Shown in pieces: positions 1-8,708 of a stretch of DNA of 64,000 bases (the first letter of the stretch is position 1; each line of letters opens with the position of its first letter). Below the pieces are notes generated by a model. It did no database searches. It was not told where the DNA came from and saw only the letters and a program-made list of their open reading frames with translations. The position numbers and the translations under genes are program-made. Source of the DNA: Aeromicrobium sp. 9AM (GTDB lineage Bacteria > Actinomycetota > Actinomycetes > Propionibacteriales > Nocardioidaceae); assembly GCF_902506105.1 (NCBI RefSeq), contig NZ_LR733304.1, forward strand, positions 806,001 through 870,000. Reading direction: 5' to 3'.

Positions 1-3
1 GCG

Positions 4-864
4 TCAGGCGAGCGACACCAGGACGTCCAGCAGTGCGGCCGTCGGTGGCGGGTCGGGCGGTTCCCCGTACGTCGCCGCGTAGACGTGCCTCGGCGCCCCG
101 GGGATCTCGTACGCTTTGATGTCGGGGTTGCGGTGTCCACGCAGAGCCAGGCCGGGGATCGTCGCCACCCCCATGCCGGCGGCGACCAGGGCCTGGATGC
201 CGACCATGTCGTCGGTGGTGAAGGCGACCTCGGGCTCAAACCCCTCGCGACCGCACAGCTCGACGAGGTGTGCCCGGCAGCGGACGCATCCGGCGACCCA
301 GCGGCTGTCGCGGTGCTGGGCGATCGTGCTGCGGTCGTCGGGCGTCAGGAGATAGGTCGGGTCGTCCTGCACGTGCGTCAACCGGATGCCGGGGGGATCT
401 GGCTCGGTCTCGTCGTAGCGGAACACGACGGCCAGGTCGACCTCGCCGGCGCGCAGCATCGAGATGGCCTCGGGGGGATGTGTGTCGACGAGGTCCAGCT
501 GCAGGCCGGGGTGCCGGTCCGCGAGCTGGGCCGAGACCTCGGGCATGAGGGCGACCAGCGCGGAGCCGAACACGGCGACCCGGACCCGGCCGGCGCTGAG
601 CCCGACATGCGCGTCGAGCTCGGCCGAGGCCGACTCGACCCGGCCGAGGATCTCCGTCGCCCGCTCCGCCAGGACCAGCCCGGCCTCGGTGAGCCGGATG
701 CCGCGGCCGACCCGTTGGAACAGCTGCGCACCCGTCTCGGCCTCGAGCCGGGCGAGGTGGTGACTGACCGACGGCTGGGAGTAGTGGAGCTCCTGCGCGG
801 CGGCGGTCACCGATCCATGGCGGGCGACAGCGGCGAGGACGCGAAGGCGGTTGAGATCGAGCAT
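4..864 (-). CDS. LysR family transcriptional regulator
   Basis: This is a complete 286-residue LysR-type regulator. Residues 1-60 form the winged helix-turn-helix (the segment SVTAAAQELHYSQPSVSHHL is typical), and the rest is a periplasmic-binding-like effector domain. The effector is unknown. The gene is divergent from a cysteine-dioxygenase-like cupin 75 nt away, so control of that gene is the natural inference. A -10-like TAGAGT lies 6 nt before the ATG on this strand, so the mRNA may be leaderless. Family assignment is firm; the target is inferred only from divergence. Confidence 0.93.
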   Translation of the reverse strand: MLDLNRLRVLAAVARHGSVTAAAQELHYSQPSVSHHLARLEAETGAQLFQRVGRGIRLTEAGLVLAERATEILGRVESASAELDAHVGLSAGRVRVAVFGSALVALMPEVSAQLADRHPGLQLDLVDTHPPEAISMLRAGEVDLAVVFRYDETEPDPPGIRLTHVQDDPTYLLTPDDRSTIAQHRDSRWVAGCVRCRAHLVELCGREGFEPEVAFTTDDMVGIQALVAAGMGVATIPGLALRGHRNPDIKAYEIPGAPRHVYAATYGEPPDPPPTAALLDVLVSLA

Positions 865-938
865 TCATCAACTCTATCGATGATTTGCTTCCCGAATTGG
901 CATTGGACGTGATGAATCGGCGGATCCATCCTGAAGTC
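865..938. promoter_or_regulatory. Divergent promoter region, LysR / cupin dioxygenase
   Basis: On the minus strand TAGAGT (871-876) sits 6 nt before the LysR ATG. On the plus strand TTGGAC (903-908), an 18-nt spacer and CATCCT (927-932) end 6 nt before the ATG at 939. An ATCA-N10-TGAT dyad (867-884) covers the LysR -10 and could be an autoregulatory LysR site. The LysR -10 is convincing; the plus-strand -10 is weak. Confidence 0.45.
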
Positions 939-1562
939 ATGAACTCCACGACATACCCGACACAGCCGGCCCGGGTGGGCCTGCCCGAGCTCCTGGACGG
1001 CATCCGGGACCAGACCGCGCGGGGTCTCGATCACCGCCGTACGGCGTTGGCGGTGGCCGACGTCCTGCGGGAACAGACGCCCGGCGTCGACCTGCTGACC
1101 GAGCAGGAACGCCTCGGCGACCCGGACGAGCTGATCAGCCACGTGCTGCACACCGAGGCGGCATTCTCGGTCAAGGCCGTCGTGTGGCAGCCGGGGCAGC
1201 TCACCGCGATCCACGACCACATCGCCTGGTGTGCGTTCGTCGTGCTGCAGGGCGTCGAGTACGAGACGCTCTACCGCGACCACGTCGACCACCTCACGGA
1301 GATCGGGAGGGCGGAGAACCGGGTCGGCGAGGCCAGTGGCTTCGCCCCTCCCGGCGACATCCACCGCGTGCACAACACCGGCGACGTCACCGCGATCTCG
1401 CTCCACGTCTACGGCGCCGACCTGGGCGCCGACGGAGCGAGCGTCCGGCGGGAGTACGACCTGCCGGTCCGCTGGCCGCGTCCTAGTCGCGACAACCTGC
1501 ACAGGATCTTCACGAGTCGACCCCGATTCCCGACCAGCGACGCTCATACGCTGATGGCATGA
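939..1562 (+). CDS. Cysteine dioxygenase family cupin protein
   Basis: This 207-residue protein has the thiol-dioxygenase cupin pattern: an HDH pair (His92, His94) and a later His142 that would form the Fe(II) three-histidine site, with Cys98 near the first pair. The family oxidises cysteine or a related thiol such as 3-mercaptopropionate to the sulfinate; the exact substrate cannot be read from sequence. I start it at 939 rather than the upstream in-frame start at 885 because 939 begins the conserved part and suits the promoter spacing. The stop overlaps the response regulator start (ATGA), so the enzyme and the two-component system are probably co-translated. Confidence 0.85.
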   Translation: MNSTTYPTQPARVGLPELLDGIRDQTARGLDHRRTALAVADVLREQTPGVDLLTEQERLGDPDELISHVLHTEAAFSVKAVVWQPGQLTAIHDHIAWCAFVVLQGVEYETLYRDHVDHLTEIGRAENRVGEASGFAPPGDIHRVHNTGDVTAISLHVYGADLGADGASVRREYDLPVRWPRPSRDNLHRIFTSRPRFPTSDAHTLMA

Positions 1563-2248
1563 CCGCACCCCGCCGCATCCTCGTCGTCGAGGACGAGCCC
1601 ATCATCAACGGCGCGGTCACCGACCGGCTGGTCGCGGAGGGCTATGACGTGGTCCGCGCATGGGATGGACCCGGTGCCGTCGAGGCGTTCACGACGCACG
1701 AGCCCGACCTGGTGCTGCTGGACGTGATGCTGCCGGGCTTCGACGGCCACGAGGTGTGCCGCCGTATCCAGGCCGTGCGTCCGGTGCCGGTGCTGATGCT
1801 CACCGCGCGCGATGACGAGGCCGACATCCTCGTGGGCCTGGCGGTCGGCGCGGACGACTACCTCACCAAGCCGTTCCGCATGCGCGAGCTGGTCGCGCGG
1901 GTCGCAGCCCTACTGCGCCGGGTCGACCGCGCAGCCGAGCTCGCCGGTCAGGGCATGGCCGACCTCGGCGACCTGAGGGTCGACCCCGGTGCCAGGCGGG
2001 TCTGGACCGGCGACGACGAGGTGCACCTGACGCCGACCGAGTTCGACCTGCTGCTGTGCCTCGCGGCAAGTCCCGGCGTCGTGCTCACCCGCGAGCACCT
2101 GCTCGCCGAGGTCTGGGGCTGGCCCGACGCGTCCGGCACTCGTACGGTCGACAGCCACGTCAAGGCGTTGCGCGCCAAGATCGGTGCCGATCGCGTACGG
2201 ACCGTGCACGGCGTCGGGTACGCCCTCGAGAGCGGGACTTCCCGATGA
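1559..2248 (+). CDS. OmpR/PhoB family response regulator
   Basis: This 229-residue protein has a receiver domain (residues 6-118) with the acidic pair Glu11/Asp12, phospho-acceptor Asp55 in LLDVMLPG and the KPF lysine, followed by an OmpR-type winged helix (about 130-225) ending in the usual VHGVGYAL motif. It overlaps the cupin gene by 4 nt upstream and the histidine kinase by 4 nt downstream (both ATGA), so the kinase is its obvious partner. The signal sensed is unknown. Confidence 0.95.
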   Translation: MTAPRRILVVEDEPIINGAVTDRLVAEGYDVVRAWDGPGAVEAFTTHEPDLVLLDVMLPGFDGHEVCRRIQAVRPVPVLMLTARDDEADILVGLAVGADDYLTKPFRMRELVARVAALLRRVDRAAELAGQGMADLGDLRVDPGARRVWTGDDEVHLTPTEFDLLLCLAASPGVVLTREHLLAEVWGWPDASGTRTVDSHVKALRAKIGADRVRTVHGVGYALESGTSR

Positions 2249-4794
2249 CGGCCCGCCCCCTCGACCAGGTCCGCTCGGTCAAGGTCAAGCTGGGACTGCT
2301 GGTCGCCGCCAGCGTCACGGTCGCCACGGTGGTCGGCACGATCGGATCCGCCGGTGGCGTGCCGATCTGGCTCAGCATCCCTGTCACGATCGCCCTCGCC
2401 CTCGCGGTGACGCAGCTCCTCGCGGTGGGCATGACCTCGCCACTGCGGGAGATGACCGCGGCCGCCAGGCGCATGGCGACGGGGGACCACTCCGTACGCG
2501 TCGCCGAGACGTCCCGCGACGAGATCGGCGAGCTGGCCCGGGCGTTCAACCGCATGGCCGAGGAGCTGGCCGGGGTCGACCGGCAACGCCGCGAGCTGGT
2601 CGCCAACGTCAGCCACGAGCTCCGTACGCCCCTCGCCGCCCTGTGCGCGGTGCTGGAGAATCTCGCCGACGGCGTCGCCGAACCGGACCCCGAGACGCTC
2701 CGCGCCGCGTTGGAGCAGGGGGAGCGGATGACCGCCCTGGTCACCGACCTGCTTGACCTGTCGCGCGTCGATGCCGGCAAGGCGCCGCTCGATCTGCAGG
2801 ACATCGAGGTCGGACCGTTGCTGGAGGCTGCCGTCGCCGAGCTCCGGATCAGCGGCCGCGAGGTCGCGTACGCCGTGCAGGTCAATCCGCCCGACCTCGT
2901 CGCCAAGGGCGACCCGGCGCGGCTGCGCCAGCTCGTGGCCAACCTGCTCGACAACGCGTCGCGGCACAGCCCGCCCGGCGGGACGGTGAACGTACGCGCT
3001 GACGTCTTCGGCGACCACTGGCATCTCGTCGTCGCCGACCAAGGCCCCGGTGTGGCGCCCGCCAACCGGGAGCACGCGTTCGAGCGGTTCGGCACGCTCA
3101 CCGACATCGACGGCGGCGGCGGGACCGGTCTCGGTCTGGCGATCGCCCGATGGGTGACCGACCTGCACCAGGGGTCGATCGGCTTCGCGAACCCCGAACC
3201 CGGCGAGTCCGGTGCCCGCGTCCTGGCAGACCTGCCGCTCAACCCGACCCTCACTCGTACCCAGGAGCTCCCCATGCCCCAGTCCGCCGCCACACACGCT
3301 GCCGCACCGCTCCCGCCGTACCGCGACGAGCCCATGCCCTTCCTGACCGACAGCGCGTTCGGCGACTTCTGGCCCGAGGTGCGCGTGCCCGGCAACGTGC
3401 GAGTGCTGCTCGGCGCGCTGGGCGTTGGAGTGCTCGCCGGTGCGATCCTCCCGTTCCGCGATCACGGGCTCGCGGTGTTCCTCGTGCTGGTCGCCGCCGG
3501 TGGTGTCGTGCTCAGCGCGAGCCGCCATCGCCGCGACCCGTTCACCCGCACCTGCGCCGGCCTGTGCCTGGCGTTGTCCGTCACGGCCCTGCTGAGGGAC
3601 GCCGAGTGGATCGTGTTCCTCTGCCTGGTCGTCGGCGCCGGACTGTGCCTCATCGGCCTGGTGCGGGGCCGGACCATGGTGTCCTTCGTGCTCGCCGGCA
3701 TCGCCTGGCCGTTGGCCGGGGTTCGCGGCATGCCCTGGCTGGGCCGCACGCTGCGGCGGGTCACCGGCATCGGCGGCGGTGCGGCGCTCGTGCGTACGGC
3801 CGTGGTGTCGGTGCTGGCGGTGACGGTGTTCGCCCTGCTGTTCGCGTCGGCGGATGCCCTGTTCGCCGAGTGGGTCGGGGCGATCGTGCCCGACGTCGGA
3901 TCGGCCGCGTTCGCCCTGCGGGTGTTCATCGCCTTCTTCGTCGGCGGGGTCGTGCTGGCCGCCGCCTACCTCGCCCTCAACCCGCCCGAGGTCAACCGTG
4001 GCGAGCGGGCCGTCCGCCCGGTCTCGCACCGGTTCGAGTGGCTCGCGCCGGTGCTGGTCGTCGACGCGGTGTTCGCGGTGTTCCTGGTCGCGCAGGCCGC
4101 CGTCATCTTCGGCGGGCACGACTACCTCAGGCGTACGACCGGCCTCACGTATGCGGAGTACGTCCACCAGGGCTTCGGGCAGCTGACAGTCGCCACCGCG
4201 CTCACGCTGCTGGTCGTGTGGGCGGCCTCGCGCAAGGCGCCGCGGGAGACCTCGTCGGACCGCACCTGGATCCGCGGCTCGCTCGGCCTGCTGTGCGTGC
4301 TGACGCTGGTCGTCGTCGCATCGGCGCTCTATCGGATGCACGTCTACCAGGACGCGTACGGGTTCACCCGCCTGCGGCTGCTGGTCGACGTGTTCGAGGG
4401 CTGGCTCGGCGTGCTGGTGCTGGCGATGATCGCCGGCGGGTTCGCGCTGCGAGCCGTGTGGCTGCCACGGTTCGCCCTGTTCAGCGGTGTCGTGCTGCTG
4501 CTCGGGCTCGCTGCGATCAACCCCGACGCGTGGATCGCGAGGCACAACATCGACCGCTACGAGTCCAGCGGCAAGGTCGACTGGACCTACCTTCAAGGGC
4601 TGTCCGACGACGCGCTCCCCGTGCTGTCGACGCTGCCGCCGAACCTCGTGGAGTGCGCGGTGTCGCTCGACGGCCGTACGCACGACGACTGGCTGGAGTG
4701 GAACCTCGGCCGCTCACGCGCCCGCTCGACGATCGCCGACCACCGGGGTGATTGGATCGCCGACCCGGAGTGTCCCGGTCAGACCGTCCGTTGA
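2245..4794 (+). CDS. Sensor histidine kinase fused to a DUF4173/DUF4153-type membrane domain
   Basis: One uninterrupted frame of 849 residues. The N-terminal kinase has two membrane helices (about 14-36 and 41-63), HAMP (64-110), the H-box with His124 in NVSHELRTPL, an N-box near Asn237, DQGPGV (265-270) and GTGLGLAI (293-300). From about residue 375 the protein becomes a polytopic membrane domain with some ten hydrophobic segments and a soluble tail resembling DUF4173/DUF4153 proteins, which normally stand alone. At the junction an AGGAG (3263-3267) lies 6 nt before an in-frame ATG (3274), so a separate 506-residue membrane protein could also be made. The start at 2245 overlaps the regulator stop. 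Confidence 0.88.
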   Translation: MTARPLDQVRSVKVKLGLLVAASVTVATVVGTIGSAGGVPIWLSIPVTIALALAVTQLLAVGMTSPLREMTAAARRMATGDHSVRVAETSRDEIGELARAFNRMAEELAGVDRQRRELVANVSHELRTPLAALCAVLENLADGVAEPDPETLRAALEQGERMTALVTDLLDLSRVDAGKAPLDLQDIEVGPLLEAAVAELRISGREVAYAVQVNPPDLVAKGDPARLRQLVANLLDNASRHSPPGGTVNVRADVFGDHWHLVVADQGPGVAPANREHAFERFGTLTDIDGGGGTGLGLAIARWVTDLHQGSIGFANPEPGESGARVLADLPLNPTLTRTQELPMPQSAATHAAAPLPPYRDEPMPFLTDSAFGDFWPEVRVPGNVRVLLGALGVGVLAGAILPFRDHGLAVFLVLVAAGGVVLSASRHRRDPFTRTCAGLCLALSVTALLRDAEWIVFLCLVVGAGLCLIGLVRGRTMVSFVLAGIAWPLAGVRGMPWLGRTLRRVTGIGGGAALVRTAVVSVLAVTVFALLFASADALFAEWVGAIVPDVGSAAFALRVFIAFFVGGVVLAAAYLALNPPEVNRGERAVRPVSHRFEWLAPVLVVDAVFAVFLVAQAAVIFGGHDYLRRTTGLTYAEYVHQGFGQLTVATALTLLVVWAASRKAPRETSSDRTWIRGSLGLLCVLTLVVVASALYRMHVYQDAYGFTRLRLLVDVFEGWLGVLVLAMIAGGFALRAVWLPRFALFSGVVLLLGLAAINPDAWIARHNIDRYESSGKVDWTYLQGLSDDALPVLSTLPPNLVECAVSLDGRTHDDWLEWNLGRSRARSTIADHRGDWIADPECPGQTVR
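3263..3276 (+). promoter_or_regulatory. Internal Shine-Dalgarno and ATG inside the kinase-DUF4173 fusion
   Basis: AGGAG followed by six bases and ATG (3274) lies exactly at the boundary between the kinase ATPase domain and the membrane domain, in frame. It would let ribosomes initiate a stand-alone membrane protein. The spacing is near ideal; use in the cell is not shown by sequence. Confidence 0.5.
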
Positions 4795-5417
4795 GCGTCG
4801 TCGACGGCGATCAACCGTTGCACGCGTCCCCGTGGAGGCGAGGCCGGCGATGGGCTGCGGTGTTCGGGTCGACGGCGTTGGTCACAGCCGGAGCCGCGTA
4901 CGTTCTCGGCGAGCTCGCACCCGACTACGACACGGTCATGATGCTCGGCCCGTTCCAGTCAGGGAAGGTGCAGGTGGTGCTGGGGATGGTGGCCGTCCTG
5001 GCCATGGGGCTCGCCGTGGCCGTGCCGCTGACGATCGTCATGTTGCGGCCACGGAGATGGTGGGCCGACCTGTTGGCGGTGGCGCTGTGGTTCGCCGCGC
5101 TGCCGTGCGCCGGCCTCACGTTCCTGTTAGGCGGCCTCCTCTATGACACCGAGGCCGAGACCCACACGTTCACGGTGGACGACAGCGAGTACCTCATTGC
5201 TTCGCAGGTGGGCTTCCTTGGCCCCGGCAATGAGCTCTATCTACGCCTGTACCGAAAGGATGGCCGTCTCTATCGCCTCGTCGGACCAAGGCTGATTGCC
5301 ACGGCGGACACCGACACGTTCAACCGCGAGGGATTCGAGCTCCGTCGACGCGGTGGCGACGTGTGGATCGTCTACCTCGGCTCCGATCGCGAGACCGAGC
5401 GCGTCCGGCTTCCCTAG
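4791..5417 (+). CDS. Membrane protein of unknown function
   Basis: I do not recognise this protein (about 208 residues). It has three hydrophobic segments in the first 130 residues and a hydrophilic, beta-rich C-terminal half. I place the start at TTG 4791 because it overlaps the preceding stop as TTGA, matching the 4-nt overlaps of the three genes before it; an upstream in-frame TTG at 4752 would overlap more. It is the last gene of the two-component operon and is followed by a hairpin terminator, so a link to the fused kinase/membrane protein is plausible but unproven. Confidence 0.65.
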   Translation: MSVVDGDQPLHASPWRRGRRWAAVFGSTALVTAGAAYVLGELAPDYDTVMMLGPFQSGKVQVVLGMVAVLAMGLAVAVPLTIVMLRPRRWWADLLAVALWFAALPCAGLTFLLGGLLYDTEAETHTFTVDDSEYLIASQVGFLGPGNELYLRLYRKDGRLYRLVGPRLIATADTDTFNREGFELRRRGGDVWIVYLGSDRETERVRLP

Positions 5418-5434
5418 CCGCTTGGGTGGACCAA

Positions 5435-5461
5435 GGCCCAGATCCACGTTGTGGCTGGGCC
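5435..5461 (+). terminator. Hairpin terminator after the two-component operon
   Basis: GGCCCAG (5435-5441) pairs with CTGGGCC (5455-5461), and CCAC/GTGG extends the stem inside. There is no long T-tract, as usual in actinobacteria. Its right arm is also the start of a short repeat found again near 13.3 kb. Confidence 0.6.
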
Positions 5462-5475
5462 CTAAGTCACCGCTC
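5455..5475 (+). repeat. Short intergenic repeat, copy 1 (CTGGGCCCTAAGTCACC type)
   Basis: A 21-base string beginning CTGGGCCCTAAGTCACC recurs at 13310-13330 and, with one mismatch, at 13279-13299. All copies are intergenic and next to gene ends. Confidence 0.7.
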
Positions 5476-5652
5476 GACCCTCGCAGCGGTTCTCTGCGCG
5501 ACCCAACGGCTGTACTGGACGTAAATCAGTGTCGGGATCGCCACCACCATGCCTCCCACGTACGCCTTCTCTGCCATGAAGAAGGACGCCACCAACGTCG
5601 TGATGATGATGGTGGAGACGACGTTGGGGAGTACTCGGTCAGGTTGTGACAT
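5467..5652 (-). CDS. Small two-helix membrane protein (hypothetical)
   Basis: A 61-residue frame starting MSQPDR with two likely membrane helices (about 10-26 and 31-46) and a basic C-terminus. The frame extends five codons upstream to another ATG at 5667, but neither start has a clear ribosome site. It fills the gap between two convergently placed neighbours and has the hydrophobicity of a genuine small membrane protein. I do not recognise it, and it could be a chance frame. Confidence 0.4.
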   Translation of the reverse strand: MSQPDRVLPNVVSTIIITTLVASFFMAEKAYVGGMVVAIPTLIYVQYSRWVAQRTAARVER

Positions 5653-5773
5653 GCCGCCATTGTCCACGACGCAGTGTCTTCACCGAGAGTCGATCAGACC
5701 CGTTCAGGGCATGGGCCGTAGCGTCATAGGAATCGAGGCCCATGAACCACGATTCCTATGACGCAAGCGACCG

Positions 5774-6409
5774 TCAGGCGTACGAGACGCCCGTGGCGTG
5801 CAGCGGGCAGTAGCCGAAGGGGTTCTTGACGAGGTACTGCTGGTGGTAGTCCTCGGCGTAGTAGTACTTGTCGAGCGGCAGGATCGACGTCGTGATCTCG
5901 CCGTAGCCCGCCTCGGTCATGCGCACCTGGTACGCCTCGCGCGACGCCTCGGCCTGCGCCTGCTGCTCGGGCGTCGTCGTGAGAATGACCGAGCGGTACT
6001 GCGTGCCGCGGTCGTTGCCCTGGCGCATGCCCTGCGTCGGGTCGTGGTTCTCCCAGAACACCTTGAGCAGGTCGTCGTACGTCACCTTGGCCGGGTCGAA
6101 GATGACCCGTACGACCTCGGCGTGCCCGGTGCGACCGGTGCAGACCTCTTCGTAGGTCGGGTTCGGCGTGACGCCGCCGGCATAGCCGACCGATGTCGAC
6201 CAGACGCCCGGAACCTCCCAGAACGTCTTCTCCTCGCCCCAGAAGCATCCGAGGCCGAAGACCGCGACACCGAAGCCGTCGGGCGCCTGGGTCTCGACGG
6301 GATTGCCGAGGGTCAGGTGCGTGCCACCCACCTGGTACTGCCGGCCCTCGCGGCCGGGGAGCGCGCTGTCGGCGCCGGGAAGCTCGGACTTGCTGCGGCT
6401 GAAGATCAT
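5774..6409 (-). CDS. msrA: Peptide-methionine (S)-S-oxide reductase
   Basis: This enzyme reduces methionine-S-sulfoxide in proteins, repairing oxidative damage in the cytoplasm. The 211-residue sequence has the catalytic GCFWGEE motif with Cys55, the following SVGYAGG segment, GTQYRS and a C-terminal GYCPLH with probable resolving Cys201. The length is that of the longer MsrA form with an N-terminal extension. AGAGGTGAG lies upstream of the ATG. It is a single gene, not fused to MsrB. Confidence 0.96.
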   Translation of the reverse strand: MIFSRSKSELPGADSALPGREGRQYQVGGTHLTLGNPVETQAPDGFGVAVFGLGCFWGEEKTFWEVPGVWSTSVGYAGGVTPNPTYEEVCTGRTGHAEVVRVIFDPAKVTYDDLLKVFWENHDPTQGMRQGNDRGTQYRSVILTTTPEQQAQAEASREAYQVRMTEAGYGEITTSILPLDKYYYAEDYHQQYLVKNPFGYCPLHATGVSYA

Positions 6410-6441
6410 GGGGTCTCACCTCTCATGTCGAGTTTACGGAT

Positions 6442-7194
6442 TCACGCACGCTCGAGGATCCGAGCGACAGCGACAAAGCCTCGGTGCCGTGCGTGCTCCA
6501 GGGGAGTCACGCCGTCGCGGTCGGCGATCGACACGTCCGCACCGTGGTCGACCAGTGATTCAACAATGCGCTGCCATGGTCTTGTTCCCTTGCCGAGGAT
6601 CACTGCCTCGAGCAGCGCCGTCCAGCCGAGGTCGTTGACGTGGTCGACGCGGATGTCGGTGTGCTCGAGCACGTACGCCACGTAGTCGGCGTGACCGCGC
6701 TCGCTCGCCGGTATGTGCGCGAGCCCACCGAACCGGTTGCGGATCGTGAGGTCCGGGTCGGCCCTCAGGACGACCTTCGCCATCGCGACGCTGCCGGTCA
6801 CGCCGGTGACCAGCCACGGGGTGTCGTGCCGGTCGTCGAGGGTGTCCGGGTCGGCACCGGCCGCGACCAGGGCACGCGCGACCGGCACCCGGTCACGTGT
6901 CACGGCCAGCAGCAAGGGCGTACGGCGATGGGAGTCGCGTACCTCCGTGTCGGCGCCGGCGTCGAGGAGCTGCCGGACCTCGGTGCTGCGTCCCATGGCC
7001 GCCGCCGACAGGAGTCGCGCGCCCAGCTCCGCGGCGGAGAGCGAGGCGTACGGGTTGGGCGCTGGCGTCGTGGTCGGGCGCGACGATGCTGGGTTGGTGG
7101 GCTCCGGCGACGGCCCCGCGGACGAGTCCGGCGATGAGCATGCTGATGCCGTCAGCGCGACCAGCACCGGCACGACCGCCACGACCTTCTTCAC
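6442..7194 (-). CDS. Ankyrin-repeat lipoprotein
   Basis: I start this at GTG 7194, giving 250 residues that begin with a lipoprotein signal (Lys2-Lys3, hydrophobic core, lipobox LTASAC, Cys19). A Ser/Pro/Thr-rich linker (20-50) is followed by about five ankyrin-type repeats, seen from phrases such as LLDAGADTEVRDSHRRTPLL and LVDHGADVSIADRDGVTPLE. It is probably anchored on the outer face of the membrane and binds a protein partner that I cannot name. The longer frame upstream of 7194 overlaps the neighbouring gene antisense and was rejected. Confidence 0.85.
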   Translation of the reverse strand: MKKVVAVVPVLVALTASACSSPDSSAGPSPEPTNPASSRPTTTPAPNPYASLSAAELGARLLSAAAMGRSTEVRQLLDAGADTEVRDSHRRTPLLLAVTRDRVPVARALVAAGADPDTLDDRHDTPWLVTGVTGSVAMAKVVLRADPDLTIRNRFGGLAHIPASERGHADYVAYVLEHTDIRVDHVNDLGWTALLEAVILGKGTRPWQRIVESLVDHGADVSIADRDGVTPLEHARHRGFVAVARILERA

Positions 7195-7245
7195 GTGGGG
7201 TTGAACTCCCCGGAGCGCCGGGAGGTTCCGACGACGAGACACCAC

Positions 7246-7276
7246 TAGGCTCCTCCGCATGAGGTGTGGGTCGTGA
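7246..7276 (+). promoter_or_regulatory. Leaderless promoter with five-codon upstream ORF before the AI-2E gene
   Basis: TAGGCT (7246-7251) is followed 7 nt later by ATG 7259, which opens a five-codon frame (MRCGS, stop TGA 7274-7276). Its stop overlaps the GTG at 7273 as GTGA. This geometry suggests translation restart on the main gene. Confidence 0.35.
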
Positions 7277-8376
7277 GGGAGCGCTATCAGGTGCCGATCG
7301 GCATGGAGATCGCGACGCAGTGGGCCTGGCGCATCCTGGTGATCGCGTCCGCGGTGCTGCTCGGTGTGTTCTTCCTGCGCTACTTCTCCGAGATCACGGT
7401 GCCGATCGCCGTGGCCGTGCTCGTCACCGCGCTGACGGTCAATGCGGTCGACTGGCTCGAGGCGCACAAGATCCCACGGATCGGCGCCACGTTCATCGTG
7501 GTCATCACGGGACTGGTCCTGTTCTTCGGCATGCTGACGCTGGTCGGCCAGCAGCTCGCGACCCAGGCGGATGACCTGCGCACGAGCGTCGTCGACGGCA
7601 TCTCCAAGATCCAGGACTGGGCCAAGACCGGCCCGCTCAAGCTCAGCGACGACCAGATCCAGACCTGGATCGACAACGCGAAGGCGTCGATCCAGTCGAG
7701 CGACACGTCGGTGATCTCGCGTGTCAGCGAGGTGGGCACGACGCTGACCCACCTGTTCGCCGGGTTCTTCATCGCCTTGTTCTCGACGTTCTTCTTCCTC
7801 TACGAGGGCAGCCGCATCTGGAGCTGGGTCGTCGCCCTGTTCCCCCGTGGCGCGCGTGAGCGGGTCAACTCATCGGGTCACACCGCGTGGGCGTCGCTGA
7901 CGGCGTTCGTACGCGCGACCGTGATCGTCGCACTCACCGACGCGATGGGCATCGCGTTCGGGGCGTGGGTGCTCGGGGTGCCACTGACGTTCGCGATCGG
8001 CGTGCTGGTGTTCCTCGGCGCGTTCATCCCGATCATCGGCGCGCTGCTGTCGGGCATGGTCGCGGTGCTCGTGGCACTCGTCGCGCAGGGGCCATGGACG
8101 GCGCTGTTCATGCTGATCGTCGTGATCATCATCCAGCAGATCGAGTCGCACGTCCTGCAGCCGTTCCTCATGGGCCGGCTCGTGGCGGTGCACCCGCTCG
8201 CGATCATCTTCGCCATCACGGCCGGCGTGGTCGTTGCAGGCGTCGTCGGGGCCCTCATCGCGGTGCCTCTCGCGGCCTGCCTCAACGGCGTCGTACGACA
8301 TCTGGCCACGGTTGCCGAGCAGTTCGACGACGACCCGCCCGATGACGAGGGCGAACCCCTGCCCGGGCTCGCGTGA
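7273..8376 (+). CDS. AI-2E family transporter (PerM/YdiK type)
   Basis: A polytopic membrane protein of about 367 residues with the family layout: three or four N-terminal helices, a soluble helical loop (about 95-150), then a C-terminal helix bundle containing GAFIPIIGALLSG and QQIESHVLQPFLMG. Family members act as exporters or antiporters, and the substrate is unknown here. GTG 7264 also opens this frame; I prefer GTG 7273 because a GAGG sits 8 nt before it and because it overlaps a tiny upstream ORF as GTGA. The downstream YjbR gene overlaps by 4 nt. Confidence 0.88.
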   Translation: MRERYQVPIGMEIATQWAWRILVIASAVLLGVFFLRYFSEITVPIAVAVLVTALTVNAVDWLEAHKIPRIGATFIVVITGLVLFFGMLTLVGQQLATQADDLRTSVVDGISKIQDWAKTGPLKLSDDQIQTWIDNAKASIQSSDTSVISRVSEVGTTLTHLFAGFFIALFSTFFFLYEGSRIWSWVVALFPRGARERVNSSGHTAWASLTAFVRATVIVALTDAMGIAFGAWVLGVPLTFAIGVLVFLGAFIPIIGALLSGMVAVLVALVAQGPWTALFMLIVVIIIQQIESHVLQPFLMGRLVAVHPLAIIFAITAGVVVAGVVGALIAVPLAACLNGVVRHLATVAEQFDDDPPDDEGEPLPGLA

Positions 8377-8705
8377 CCGACATCCACGCGGTGTGCCTCG
8401 CGCTGCCCGGAGCAGCGCTGACGTTCCCGTTCGGCGAGGAGACCGCGGTGTTCAAGGTCGGTGGCAAGGTCTTCGCGATCACCGCCGCCGAGTCACCGAC
8501 ACACGTCACGCTCAAGGCCGAGCCCGACGAGGTGACGGGTCTCGTCGAGACGTACGAGTCGATCACCCGCGGCTATCACATGAACAAGAAGCACTGGATC
8601 ACCGTGCAGATCGACGGCACGCTGCCGCCCGGGCTGGTCGAGGAGCTCGTCGAGGACTCGTACGACCTGGTCGTCGACAACCTCCCCGCCCGCGACCGGC
8701 CGTAG
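8373..8705 (+). CDS. MmcQ/YjbR family protein
   Basis: This 110-residue protein has the YjbR/MmcQ fold signature: a start at the CLALPGA motif, a central GEETAVFKVGGKVFA strand pair and the late motif GYHMNKKHWITV. The family has a DNA-binding-like double-wing fold but no settled function. It starts at GTG 8373 overlapping the transporter stop (GTGA), so it is cotranslated with the AI-2E protein. A strong hairpin element follows. Confidence 0.88.
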   Translation: MTDIHAVCLALPGAALTFPFGEETAVFKVGGKVFAITAAESPTHVTLKAEPDEVTGLVETYESITRGYHMNKKHWITVQIDGTLPPGLVEELVEDSYDLVVDNLPARDRP

Positions 8706-8708
8706 GAC

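Noticed and set aside
1948..4683. Long minus-strand frame (911 codons) opposite the two-component system
   Set aside because: It is an antisense shadow of GC-rich codons with Arg/His/Gln-rich low-complexity text. The plus strand encodes clear kinase and receiver domains.
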